Below are positions 18,526 to 27,468 of a DNA stretch of 64,000 nucleotides, in pieces; within the stretch, counting starts at the first letter, position 1, and every line of letters begins with the position of its first letter. Under the pieces are notes generated by a model, which made no database searches, was not told the DNA's origin, and worked only from the letters and a program-made list of their open reading frames with translations. The DNA is from Bacteroidota bacterium (lineage in GTDB: Bacteria > Bacteroidota > Bacteroidia > Chitinophagales > Chitinophagaceae): assembly GCA_018268035.1 (NCBI GenBank), contig JAFDXI010000102.1:62001-126000 (forward strand), given 5' to 3'. Position numbers and translations under genes: made by a program.

Positions 18526-20706
18526 TTACCTGCCACCCGGTGGGCAATATTCTTTTAAAAATGTAGTGTATAAATTTCTCAGGTGCCTTGTAGTGCCTTC
18601 ACCTTCATTGATAGCATGTGTCCTGTTTGGGTAAGGCATGAACTGGAAAATCTTGTTGTATTTAATCAGTTCATTAATCATCATTTCAGCATTGGCATAG
18701 TGCACATTATCATCACCGGTGCCATGAATAATTAATAAATGGCCTTGTAAATTTTTTGCATAAGTAATGGGTGAACCTGCGATATAATCTGCTTTGTTTT
18801 CCTGTGGCAGGCCCATATATCTTTCCTGGTAAATATCATCATAAGTCTGTATGTTGTCAACTGCTGCAATTGAAATCCCTGTTTTATAAATTTCAGGATA
18901 CTGCATCATGCAGTTTAGAGTTGCAGAACCACCACCACTCCATCCCCAAACAGCCACCCGGCTGGTATCAACAAAAGGCCATTGCAATATTTTTTTTGCA
19001 GCCATTGCCTGGTCATGGATATTAATGCGGCCAACATTTCTGTAAATAGCTTTGCGCCATGCAGCGCCTTTTGGTGCAGGTGTGCCCCGACCATCAACAC
19101 TCATATAGATATAACCATCCTTTGCCATATTACCATTGTAGAGAAAATTATAGCTGGCGCCAAATTCATCTTTTACGGTTTGTGATGCAGGCTCTGTATA
19201 AACATAAAAGACAACCGGGTATTTTTTTGTTGAATCAAAATTTTCAGGCTTAACCATCCAGCCATCCATTGTGATGCCATCATCTGTTGTTACCTGGAAC
19301 ATTTCAGTATGTGGCAACCTGAAACCACCTGCATTTTCATCTGGCGCTTTTATAACTGTATGTTGTGGAAGGCTTACCCAGTCTTCAACAGGTGGTGTAT
19401 TGATATTGGAAAATGAATGTGATGCATACATGCCATTGGTTGAAAGGTCATAGTCATGCGTTCCGTTTTCATTGGCAGGCGATAATCTTTCTGCATTTGA
19501 ATTGCCATCCATTTTCACCCGGTACAAATATGCCTGTGTTGCATTATCAGGCGAAGCCATAAAATATACATAACCACTTTTATCATCATAACCTTTTAGT
19601 GTGATGATATCATAATTGCCTTTTGTAAGCAATGTTTCTTTTTTACCATCGCGGTTGATGATATAAATATGTCTCCATCCATCTTTTTCACTCACCCATA
19701 AAAATTCACTACCGCCTTTTATCCATTCCCAATGATTGCTGAACCTTTCATCGCTCCAGGCATTTTTATTATCCACCCATGCTTTATCACTTTCAGTATA
19801 AATTTCATTGGTGGCGCCTGTTGCAGCATTACAATACATAATCTTTATATCATTTTGTTTGCGATTGAATTGTTCTATGATGAGCTGTGATGAATTGGCT
19901 GCCCACTCCATGCGTGGTATATAATGTTGTTGCGGATCACCAGGGACATTCATCTTTGTTGATTTGCCTGTTGCAAGATTAACCACATACACATAACATG
20001 GTGATGGATCAACACCTGCAACAGGATATTCAACAGGAATTATTTTTGAATACACAGAATCAGTATTATTAATCATATAAAAGTCGGGGATTTTTGTTGC
20101 GTCTATTTTCCAATATGCAATACTCTTTCCATCGGGGCTCCAGCGAAAGCCATCACGACAGTCAAATTCTTCTTCATACACCCAGTCAAATGTGCCATTA
20201 ATCATCCTGTTCGTACCATCTTTTGTAAGCTGCCTGATAGAATGATTGGCAAGGTCTTCTACATATAAATTATGTTTGCTTACATAAGCCACGTTTTTAC
20301 CATCAGGTGAAAACTTTGCATACATCAAAGATGATTCAGGTAATGATTTCCCAATTTGTCGGAGTGAATTATCAGTTGTATTCAACACCCAATAATCTCC
20401 CCTTGTATCATACCGCCATACTTTTTTGCTGTTAGTATAAATAAGTACTTTTTTACCATCTTCAGAGAAAAAAAAGTTGCGGACTTTTAATGGATGTGAT
20501 GAATCTTTTGGTGTTAATTGTTGTGTTGTTGCAACTACAGTTTGGGTAAAATTGGGCATTTGCACTTTTACAATTCCATCTTCACTATTTTCATAATAAC
20601 TGTTGCCATCAGTTGACCAATGCAGGCCTTGTGGTGGTTGTGCCTGAACGTGCAGGATAAATGTTGAACAAAGAATTGCTAAGAGAAAATTAATAACTGA
20701 TTTCAT
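18526..20706 (-). CDS. dipeptidyl peptidase IV-type S9 serine peptidase
   Basis: This is a 726-aa protein starting at the ATG that opens a signal peptide (MKSVINFLLAILCSTF... QAQ); an extra 10 upstream codons do not fit. Residues 50-480 are a DPP-IV N-terminal beta-propeller with FDWVYEEEF (the glutamates that hold the substrate N-terminus). Residues 500-726 are the prolyl oligopeptidase catalytic domain with Ser590 in GWSGGG, the acid in HGTGDDNVHY and His in YPNRTHAINEG. The enzyme removes X-Pro or X-Ala dipeptides from peptide N-termini in the periplasm. It is monocistronic, with its own terminator. Confidence 0.95.
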   Translation of the reverse strand: MKSVINFLLAILCSTFILHVQAQPPQGLHWSTDGNSYYENSEDGIVKVQMPNFTQTVVATTQQLTPKDSSHPLKVRNFFFSEDGKKVLIYTNSKKVWRYDTRGDYWVLNTTDNSLRQIGKSLPESSLMYAKFSPDGKNVAYVSKHNLYVEDLANHSIRQLTKDGTNRMINGTFDWVYEEEFDCRDGFRWSPDGKSIAYWKIDATKIPDFYMINNTDSVYSKIIPVEYPVAGVDPSPCYVYVVNLATGKSTKMNVPGDPQQHYIPRMEWAANSSQLIIEQFNRKQNDIKIMYCNAATGATNEIYTESDKAWVDNKNAWSDERFSNHWEWIKGGSEFLWVSEKDGWRHIYIINRDGKKETLLTKGNYDIITLKGYDDKSGYVYFMASPDNATQAYLYRVKMDGNSNAERLSPANENGTHDYDLSTNGMYASHSFSNINTPPVEDWVSLPQHTVIKAPDENAGGFRLPHTEMFQVTTDDGITMDGWMVKPENFDSTKKYPVVFYVYTEPASQTVKDEFGASYNFLYNGNMAKDGYIYMSVDGRGTPAPKGAAWRKAIYRNVGRINIHDQAMAAKKILQWPFVDTSRVAVWGWSGGGSATLNCMMQYPEIYKTGISIAAVDNIQTYDDIYQERYMGLPQENKADYIAGSPITYAKNLQGHLLIIHGTGDDNVHYANAEMMINELIKYNKIFQFMPYPNRTHAINEGEGTTRHLRNLYTTFLKEYCPPGGR

Positions 20707-21069
20707 GTGTGTGATTTTTTCTTTATCAATTACCATAAGAAATTCGCCATAATATTTCTAATCATTTTATTAAATAAAATTTTTGTATTAATGGCTCATT
20801 TTATGTGTATGCTTTTTGATTTTATTATTGGCATGACCTGTACAATTCAGGCAAGTTTTTTAATCGTTAAGTTTTTACAACGATAATGATTGAAGTGAAT
20901 TTGTTCAGGTACACGGCCAATTAAAATAAACAGTTTATTGCCGTGAAAGTAAAACTTCTGTTGATAGCATGATAACCATTTATCAAAAACAGGTTTGTTT
21001 AGCAATAAACCAAAAAATAAAAAGCCGCCCTGTAATCAAAGCGGCATTTTCTAAAAAATAAATTCAATT
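20707..21069. other. 363-bp intergenic region
   Basis: Between the divergent-free DPP-IV and BI-1 genes (both minus strand) lies AT-rich sequence. It contains the BI-1 terminator (21021-21050) and presumably the DPP-IV promoter, but no TAnnTTTG match near the start and no credible ORF or structured RNA was found. Confidence 0.5.
21021..21050 (-). terminator. intrinsic terminator of the BI-1 gene
   Basis: GCCGC (21024-21028) pairs with GCGGC (21041-21045), and the minus strand continues into a U-rich run (complement of 21013-21023). It lies 20 bp after the BI-1 stop codon. Confidence 0.6.
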
Positions 21070-21831
21070 TTATTTTCTTCCGGCAAAGCGACTGAGTAAC
21101 CTTAATATTTCAATATACAGCCATACAATTGTTACCAGCAAACCAAAAGCGCCATACCATTCCATGAATTTTGGAGCGCCCATCGCTGATCCTTTTTCTA
21201 TCATATCAAAATCAATGATCAGGTTCAATGCTGCAATAGCAACAATGAAAAGAGAAAGGCCAATACCCAATGCAGAACTATCGTACATGAACGGGATATT
21301 GATATGGAAAAAACTCAATACCAAAGTGATTAAATAAAAGATAGCAATACCTGCAGTTGCAGTAAAAATGATTGATTTAAATTTTTCTGTGGCTTTAATG
21401 ATCCTGAAGCTGTATAAAAGGAACATTGCTATTGCCACACCAAAAGTTAAGCCCACTGCCTGAATAACAAGGTTTGGATAATTATCTGCAAATGCATCAT
21501 TTAAGACTGCAGAAAATGCACCCAACAGGAAACCTTCGAGAATGCCATAAGCAGGAGATAAATATGGAGCCATCGTAGGTTTAAATCCAATGACAAGAGC
21601 AGTTATTAGACCCCCTATCAGTCCAACCCACATGAGTATTGTCATTGTCTGTTGTTGGTTGTTATAGTATAAATACCAGGTGTAAGCAGCTCCTGCTAAC
21701 ACCATGAACATTAAAAAACCGAATTTACCCAGAGTGCCGCGAACCGTCATAGTGCCGGCGTTCTGCTGATCGAGTGATTGGTTAAAAATCTTTTGAGTTA
21801 AGGTTGGATTACTTGATTCAAAAAGTGCCAT
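21070..21831 (-). CDS. Bax inhibitor-1/YccA-family membrane protein
   Basis: This is a 253-aa polytopic protein with seven hydrophobic helices after a hydrophilic N-terminus of about 40 residues (SNPTLTQKIFNQ). It has the conserved GFLLGAFSAVLND segment in the middle and the C-terminal DFDMIEKGSAMGAPKFMEWYGAFG (Asp and Glu of the family's ion/pH-sensing site). BI-1 proteins act as pH-sensitive Ca2+ leak channels or modulators of membrane proteases; the bacterial role is unclear. The gene has its own terminator. Confidence 0.9.
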   Translation of the reverse strand: MALFESSNPTLTQKIFNQSLDQQNAGTMTVRGTLGKFGFLMFMVLAGAAYTWYLYYNNQQQTMTILMWVGLIGGLITALVIGFKPTMAPYLSPAYGILEGFLLGAFSAVLNDAFADNYPNLVIQAVGLTFGVAIAMFLLYSFRIIKATEKFKSIIFTATAGIAIFYLITLVLSFFHINIPFMYDSSALGIGLSLFIVAIAALNLIIDFDMIEKGSAMGAPKFMEWYGAFGLLVTIVWLYIEILRLLSRFAGRK

Positions 21832-22035
21832 AATTATTTACAATTTTAAAGCGTGAAGATAAAAGTTTTTTTATAGTTGTTTCGTTAATTTCTCTGGTAT
21901 AAATAAAGAGGTGAAACAGCTTCTTTTTTCAAAAATTTTTGCTCGGGTTTTTGTGATTTTGGGAATTTTTTCTTCTTTAAGCCTTTTTGAAACTATCTGA
22001 TCAAAGCTGGTTAGGAAAATGAATCTCTTTATAAC

Positions 22036-22043
22036 TACCTTTG
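22036..22043 (+). promoter_or_regulatory. -7 element supporting the korA-like start
   Basis: TACCTTTG matches TAnnTTTG and lies 17 bp before the ATG at 22061, inside the longer reading frame that begins at 22019. This is evidence against the longer start. No TTG is visible at the -33 position. Confidence 0.4.
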
Positions 22044-22060
22044 CTCTCCATTATTTTTAT

Positions 22061-23908
22061 ATGGAACGAGAAGATATACTACTGAGTGATGTAGTGATAA
22101 AATTTGCAGGAGATAGTGGTGACGGGATGCAACTAACCGGAACACAGTTTACTAATAATACTGCATTATTAGGGATAGACCTGGCTACTTTTCCTGATTT
22201 CCCTGCCGAAATACGTGCCCCACAAGGCACATTACCCGGTGTCAGCGGCTATCAATTAAGATTTTCATCAGACAGGGTTTTTACACCTGGTGATACCTGT
22301 GATGTTTTGGTTGCAATGAATGCAGCCGCATTAAAAGCTAACCTGCGTGCATTAAAAAAAGGTGGAAAGATTATTGCCAATACAGAGGGTTTTGATACAA
22401 AAAATTTAAGGCTTGCAAATTATACCGATGGGATAAGTCCATTGGATAACGGTAGCCTTGATGCTTATGAAGTTATAAAAATTGATGTTACCAAACTAAC
22501 CCGTGAAGCGCTGAAAGAATTCCCTGAGTTGGGGATGAAAGAAAAGGACCGCGCCAAAAATATGTTTGTGCTCGGTTTTTTGTATTGGATGTACAACAGG
22601 AATATGGATAATACTTTCACTTTCCTGAAAGAAAAGTTTGGAAAAAACAAACTTATTCTTGACTCCAACATTAAGGTGTTGCAGTCAGGTTATAATTACG
22701 GTGATACCACTGAGACTTTTACCACGAGGTATAAAGTTGAAAAAGCAAAAATGCCATCTGGCACTTACCGTAGCATCATGGGCAACCAGGCATTAACTTA
22801 TGGTTTGATTGCTGCTTCACAAAAAAGTGGGTTGCCATTGTTTTTGGGTAGCTATCCTATCACCCCGGCTTCAGATATTTTGCATGAGTTAAGTAAGCAT
22901 AAATCTTTTGGTGTAAAAACTTTCCAGGCCGAAGACGAAATTGCTGCAGTTACTTCTGCAATCGGCGCCAGTTATGGTGGCAGTCTTGGTGTAACAACCA
23001 CTTCAGGGCCGGGTATGGCTTTAAAAAGTGAAGCGATGGGACTGGCAGTGATGTTGGAAATCCCATTGGTTGTGATTGATATACAACGTGGCGGGCCATC
23101 AACAGGTTTGCCGACAAAAACTGAACAAAGCGATTTATTGCAGGCATATTATGGAAGGAACGGAGAATGCCCGATGCCTGTCATTGCTGCCCGCACACCG
23201 AGCGATTGTTTTGATGCAGTGTTTGAAGCAGTAAGGGTTTCATTGCAACACATGACGCCTGTGATTTTTATGAGTGATGGCTATATTGCCAATGGCGCAG
23301 AGCCCTGGCTTTTTCCAAAGAGTGAAGATATCCCCGCAATCGAAGTTAAATTCAAAAAGGGGCTTGAAGAAGATGAACAAAGTTTTTTGCCTTATAAACG
23401 TGATGAAAAACTGGTTAGGCCCTGGGCTGTTCCCGGTACAGCAGGTTTGGAACATCGTATAGGAGGTCTGGAAAAACAGGATGTAACAGGTAATGTCAGT
23501 TATGACCCTGCCAACCACCAGTTGATGGTAAAAATTCGAGAAAAGAAAGTAGATAATATTGCTGATTATATTCCACTGCAACAATTGGACAGTGGCCCTG
23601 AGAAAGGAAAAGTTTTGGTATTAGGTTGGGGCAGCACTTATGGTGCAATAAAAAGTGCAGTAGGCCAGTTGCAAAAAGAAGGGCATGCAGTGAGCCATGC
23701 ACATTTGAGATATTTGAGGCCATTTCCAAAAAACCTTGGTGAAATCATACATAGTTTTGATACGGTATTAATACCTGAAATCAACAATGGGCAGCTTGTA
23801 AAAATTATTCGTTCTGATTTTTTGGTTGATGCCAAAGCTTACAATAAAATAATGGGTGTGCCTATTACAAAAGGTGAACTGGTGGAAGAGATAAAGAAAT
23901 ACCTGTAA
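22061..23908 (+). CDS. 2-oxoacid:acceptor oxidoreductase, gamma-alpha fusion subunit
   Basis: This 615-aa fused subunit belongs to the 2-oxoglutarate/pyruvate:ferredoxin oxidoreductase family. Residues 8-190 are the gamma (POR) domain (VIKFAGDSGDGMQLTG). Residues about 225-420 are the pyrimidine-binding N-terminal alpha domain (GNQALTYGL, GSYPITPASDIL, FQAEDEIAAV, TTTSGPGMALKSEA). The C-terminal transketolase-C-like part contains VLGWGSTYGAI and LRPFPKN. It needs a thiamine-diphosphate beta subunit, which is usually the next gene but is absent here. The start follows the MEREDILLSD context and a -7 element at 22036-22043. Confidence 0.92.
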   Translation: MEREDILLSDVVIKFAGDSGDGMQLTGTQFTNNTALLGIDLATFPDFPAEIRAPQGTLPGVSGYQLRFSSDRVFTPGDTCDVLVAMNAAALKANLRALKKGGKIIANTEGFDTKNLRLANYTDGISPLDNGSLDAYEVIKIDVTKLTREALKEFPELGMKEKDRAKNMFVLGFLYWMYNRNMDNTFTFLKEKFGKNKLILDSNIKVLQSGYNYGDTTETFTTRYKVEKAKMPSGTYRSIMGNQALTYGLIAASQKSGLPLFLGSYPITPASDILHELSKHKSFGVKTFQAEDEIAAVTSAIGASYGGSLGVTTTSGPGMALKSEAMGLAVMLEIPLVVIDIQRGGPSTGLPTKTEQSDLLQAYYGRNGECPMPVIAARTPSDCFDAVFEAVRVSLQHMTPVIFMSDGYIANGAEPWLFPKSEDIPAIEVKFKKGLEEDEQSFLPYKRDEKLVRPWAVPGTAGLEHRIGGLEKQDVTGNVSYDPANHQLMVKIREKKVDNIADYIPLQQLDSGPEKGKVLVLGWGSTYGAIKSAVGQLQKEGHAVSHAHLRYLRPFPKNLGEIIHSFDTVLIPEINNGQLVKIIRSDFLVDAKAYNKIMGVPITKGELVEEIKKYL

Positions 23909-24041
23909 AGATAATTTTAACCTTACCGTATTTTCGATGGTTATGAAATAGTTTTATGCTGGTAATCTTTTTATAAACAAGTAAAGTATTTTCAATATTT
24001 TTTTTCATTGTTGTCCGATTAAAATTCTTCAAAATAGCTGA

Positions 24042-24121
24042 AACCCTTTGCCAGTAATGGTTCTAAGCCCCCTCGCTTTTGGAGAGGGGGTTGGGGGTGA
24101 GGTCTTAAAATGTAAAGGGTT
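24042..24121. repeat. 80-bp repeat-like element with inverted ends
   Basis: AACCCTTT (24042-24049) and AAAGGGTT (24114-24121) are exact inverted termini. They enclose a GC-rich core with hairpin CCCCCTC (24068-24074) / GAGGGGG (24084-24090) followed by a G-rich TTGGGGGTGAGG. The composition contrasts with the AT-rich surroundings. Similar G-rich hairpin elements are dispersed in many Bacteroidota genomes, so this is probably a REP- or MITE-like copy. No second copy is in the window. Confidence 0.5.
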
Positions 24122-24195
24122 ATCTTCTTATATCGGGTAATATTTCTTGTATAAAAAAGCAATCCATCTTTTCATCTTCATATTTTAAAACAACA

Positions 24196-25326
24196 ATGCA
24201 GCCTGGAGTTAGCCTGGTTAAAGATAAATCTGACAAGCTGCTGACGTTGCTTAACAAAGGATTAAACCGGATAGTTGTAATTTTGCCTTCTTTTATGACT
24301 TATTTTAACTGGAACGATACTAAAAACCTGTTTTCTAAATTAACACTTCGACGCTGTTGGAATGTTACTAAAGTGATGATGAGTTACCAATTGAGTAAGT
24401 TGCTGAGAAGACCAGTGCAGTGGGGGTTACCTATTTCGATTTCTTTTGAACCAACTACATCCTGTAATCTTCGTTGCCCTGAATGCCCGAGTGGGATGCG
24501 TGCTTTCACCCGGCCCACCGGCATGCTGAAAAAAGATTTTTTCAGGCAAACAATAGATGAGATACATAAAGAATTATTATACCTCATTTTTTATTTCCAG
24601 GGCGAACCATTTTTGAATCCTGATTTTTTAGAGATGGTAAAATATGCTCACGACAAAGGCATATACACAGCAACTTCTACCAATGCACATTTCTTAACCG
24701 ATGAAAAAGCCAAACGCACAATTGAAAGTGGATTAGACAGGCTGATAATTTCCATTGACGGCACAACACAGGATGTATATAAACAATACCGTGTTGGCGG
24801 CAACCTTGAAAAAGTATTGCAGGGAGCCAGGAATATAGTGAAATGGAAAAAAGAACTAAAGAGTAAAACACCTTTTGTTTTTTTCCAGTTCCTGGTAGTA
24901 AAACCTAATGAGCACCAGATTAAAGATGTCAAAAAACTTGCTAAAGAAATGGGCGTTGACCAGGTGCGTTTTAAAACAGCACAGATTTATGATTATGAAA
25001 ACGACCCGCATAATTTAATTCCAACCATTGATAAATACAGCCGTTACCGCCGTGATAAAAATGGCGTAATGCAAAGCAAGAGCGGTATGAAAAACCATTG
25101 CTGGAAACTGCAACATGCCAATGTAATAACCTGGGATGGCGCTGTGGTGCCCTGTTGTTTTGATAAAGATGCACAACATCGTTTAGGCAACCTCAGTGAA
25201 CAATCATTTAAAGAAATCTGGCACAATGAAAACTATAAACATTTCCGCAGCCAGTTGATGAAAGGCCGCAAGAATATTGATATCTGCGCCAATTGCAGTG
25301 AAGGCTTAAAAGTGTGGGAACATTAA
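24196..25326 (+). CDS. radical SAM/SPASM-domain protein
   Basis: This is a 376-aa protein. After a 75-residue N-terminal extension comes the radical SAM cluster motif CNLRCPEC (Cys90, Cys94, Cys97) preceded by SISFEPTTS. FQGEPFLNPDF (SAM-binding GE) and the barrel strands SIDGTTQDVY and FQFLVVKPNEHQ follow. The C-terminal SPASM region carries auxiliary-cluster cysteines (HCWKL, VPCCFDKD, DICANC). The family modifies peptides or proteins or acts in cofactor and lipid biosynthesis. There is no peptide precursor gene next to it, so the substrate is unknown. Confidence 0.88.
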   Translation: MQPGVSLVKDKSDKLLTLLNKGLNRIVVILPSFMTYFNWNDTKNLFSKLTLRRCWNVTKVMMSYQLSKLLRRPVQWGLPISISFEPTTSCNLRCPECPSGMRAFTRPTGMLKKDFFRQTIDEIHKELLYLIFYFQGEPFLNPDFLEMVKYAHDKGIYTATSTNAHFLTDEKAKRTIESGLDRLIISIDGTTQDVYKQYRVGGNLEKVLQGARNIVKWKKELKSKTPFVFFQFLVVKPNEHQIKDVKKLAKEMGVDQVRFKTAQIYDYENDPHNLIPTIDKYSRYRRDKNGVMQSKSGMKNHCWKLQHANVITWDGAVVPCCFDKDAQHRLGNLSEQSFKEIWHNENYKHFRSQLMKGRKNIDICANCSEGLKVWEH

Positions 25327-25336
25327 TTCATACCTC

Positions 25337-25363
25337 TTGCCAGTTGCAATTCAGTTACCTTTG
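25337..25363 (+). promoter_or_regulatory. promoter candidate for the DEAD-box helicase gene
   Basis: TTG (25337-25339), 16 bp, then TACCTTTG (25356-25363), a full match to the Bacteroidota -7 element. The ATG is at 25378, so the leader would be very short. Confidence 0.45.
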
Positions 25364-25377
25364 CGCAAATTTTAAAA

Positions 25378-27045
25378 ATGGCAAGTTTTGAAGAGCTGGG
25401 TTTGAATAAGCAGTTGCTGGCCTCAATTACAGCATTAGGTTTTGAAACACCTACAACAATACAGGAAAAAGCAATCCCGGTTTTATTAAGTGGTACCAAA
25501 GATTTTATTGGATTGGCACAGACAGGCACCGGCAAAACAGCAGCATTTGGTTTGCCCCTGTTACAACTCGTATCAGCAACAGATAAATTTCCTCAGGCAT
25601 TAATTGTTTGTCCTACCAGAGAGCTTTGCATCCAGATAGCAAATGATATTGCTTCATTCAAAAAAAATACAAAAGGCATGCAGGTGGTGGCCGTATATGG
25701 TGGCGCCAGTATTGGTATGCAGATAAAAGATATTAAGAAAGGTGTGCAGTTGGTGGTGGCTACACCGGGGCGTTTAATTGATTTGATAGAAAGAAAAGCC
25801 ATTAACCTCAACCAGATAAAATATGTGGTGTTGGATGAAGCAGATGAAATGCTGAATATGGGTTTCCAGGATGATATTGAATTTATTTTACAAAATACAC
25901 CACACCGCGAATCCACCTGGCTGTTCAGTGCAACTATGCCACCGGAGATACGCAAAGTGAGCCGCCGTTACATGAATGAACCTGTTGAAGTAACAGTGGG
26001 CAAAGCCAATACCGGTAATAAAAATATAGACCATCAATATTTTGTTACATCAGCACATCAACGGTATGAAGCATTGAAACGGCTGATAGATTTTAACCCC
26101 GGTATTTATGGATTGATATTTACCCGCACCAAAGCAGATGCGCAGGCAATAGCAGAAAAACTTACACGTGAAGGTTATGATATTGATGCATTGCATGGCG
26201 ATCTTACACAGGCACAACGTGATAAAGTGATGGGCCAGTTCCGTGATAAAAGCCTGCAACTGTTGATAGCAACTGATGTGGCTGCACGTGGAATAGATGT
26301 GCAGGGTGTAACACATGTTATCAATTATGAGTTGCCCGATGATGTGGAAGTCTATACGCACCGCAGCGGCAGGACAGGCCGTGCCGGCAATACAGGTATC
26401 AGCATGAGCATTGTGCATACACGTGAGATGTACCGACTGAAACAGATAGAACGTATGGTGCAACAACCTTTCCGCCGCATTGAAATCCCTTCGGGAAAAG
26501 ATGTTTGCCGCAAACAGTTTTTCTTTTTTATGGATAAACTATTACAGGCTGATATTTCACATGGAGATTACGGAACTTATCTTCCGGTTTTGGCCGAAAA
26601 ATTTGCTGATATCAGCAAAGAAGAAGTGTTGAAAAGAGTAGCAGCATTAGAGTTTGACCGTTTCTTAAAATATTATGAGAATGCAGAAGATTTGAATGCA
26701 AGACAGGCAAAAGAAATGATTGGGAAAAAAGGCCAGCGTGATAATGAAAAGAAAGAAGTGCATGATAAAGGCCGCAGATACAGGGAAGAAAATTATGGTA
26801 ATGGAAATTATACCAGGTTGTTTGTCAACCTCGGGACAAAAGATGGCTTTTATAAAGCAAGTTTTTTGCAGTTCATCCTTGATATGAGCGATCTGAGGAA
26901 AGATGTTTTGGGAAAAATTGATATGCGTGAAATGAATAGCTGGATAGAAGTGGAGGGAAAAGCAGCAAAGCAAATGATGCGTTCATTAGATGGTAAAAAT
27001 TATAAAGGCAGGCGGATAAGGATGAATGAAGCTAACAGCAGATAG
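25378..27045 (+). CDS. DEAD-box RNA helicase with DbpA-type RNA-binding domain
   Basis: This 555-aa helicase unwinds structured RNA using ATP, probably in ribosome assembly or cold adaptation. Motifs in order are the Q motif (TTIQEKAIP), AQTGTGKTAAF, PTRELC, TPGRL, DEAD, SAT, the second domain's IFTRTK, TDVAARGID and HRSGRTGRAG. Residues 480-555 form the DbpA/CsdA-type RRM (RLFVNLGTKDGFY ... GRRIRM) that targets rRNA, preceded by a basic linker (EKKEVHDKGRRYREE). Gene size is usual for a CsdA/DeaD-like protein, though DbpA-like specificity is not excluded. Confidence 0.94.
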   Translation: MASFEELGLNKQLLASITALGFETPTTIQEKAIPVLLSGTKDFIGLAQTGTGKTAAFGLPLLQLVSATDKFPQALIVCPTRELCIQIANDIASFKKNTKGMQVVAVYGGASIGMQIKDIKKGVQLVVATPGRLIDLIERKAINLNQIKYVVLDEADEMLNMGFQDDIEFILQNTPHRESTWLFSATMPPEIRKVSRRYMNEPVEVTVGKANTGNKNIDHQYFVTSAHQRYEALKRLIDFNPGIYGLIFTRTKADAQAIAEKLTREGYDIDALHGDLTQAQRDKVMGQFRDKSLQLLIATDVAARGIDVQGVTHVINYELPDDVEVYTHRSGRTGRAGNTGISMSIVHTREMYRLKQIERMVQQPFRRIEIPSGKDVCRKQFFFFMDKLLQADISHGDYGTYLPVLAEKFADISKEEVLKRVAALEFDRFLKYYENAEDLNARQAKEMIGKKGQRDNEKKEVHDKGRRYREENYGNGNYTRLFVNLGTKDGFYKASFLQFILDMSDLRKDVLGKIDMREMNSWIEVEGKAAKQMMRSLDGKNYKGRRIRMNEANSR

Positions 27046-27468
27046 TGCATTGTCAGGATACGGTAGGAACAATTTTATATGCCTCGATTTTTGAAAAGTA
27101 TTACCTATTGAAATGAGCAACATTGATGCATGAAATAAAGAATATCAAGGCAGGATGAAATCATAGTCAAAGTTATTTGAATGATTACCGAGAAATTGAA
27201 TCAATAAAATAATTTGTTTACTATTAGTAGCAGAACTTAATTTGATTTTCTATTTTTTGTTCTGGACCATATTTATAAAATTGGCTACTTCTGAAAGCAA
27301 GATCAGCGTAAACAACATTGAAACCAGAAACTGCAAATTAGATTATCAAATTTTGATAATTTATATTTTTTTGAAGCGGATAATACATTTGGGCAATTGC
27401 TTTATTATTTGATATTTAGATTTATAATTGTGTTCTAATTATATCACTATTTAATTGTGGTATTGAAA
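27046..27468. other. 423-bp intergenic region with a palindrome
   Basis: This AT-rich stretch between the helicase and the glycosyltransferase contains the 19-bp perfect palindrome at 27342-27360 and a TACATTTG -7-like element at 27384-27391. I see no ORF of interest and no terminator for the helicase gene. Confidence 0.5.
27342..27360 (+). promoter_or_regulatory. 19-bp perfect palindrome, candidate operator
   Basis: ATTATCAAA-T-TTTGATAAT has 9-bp arms around one base. It lies 24 bp before a -7-like TACATTTG (27384-27391) and about 110 bp before the glycosyltransferase ATG. The size and symmetry fit a site for a dimeric repressor or activator. Confidence 0.45.

Noticed and set aside
25378..27045. 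Specific naming as DbpA
   Set aside because: The C-terminal domain is of DbpA type but CsdA/DeaD proteins carry it too; the sequence does not decide between them.
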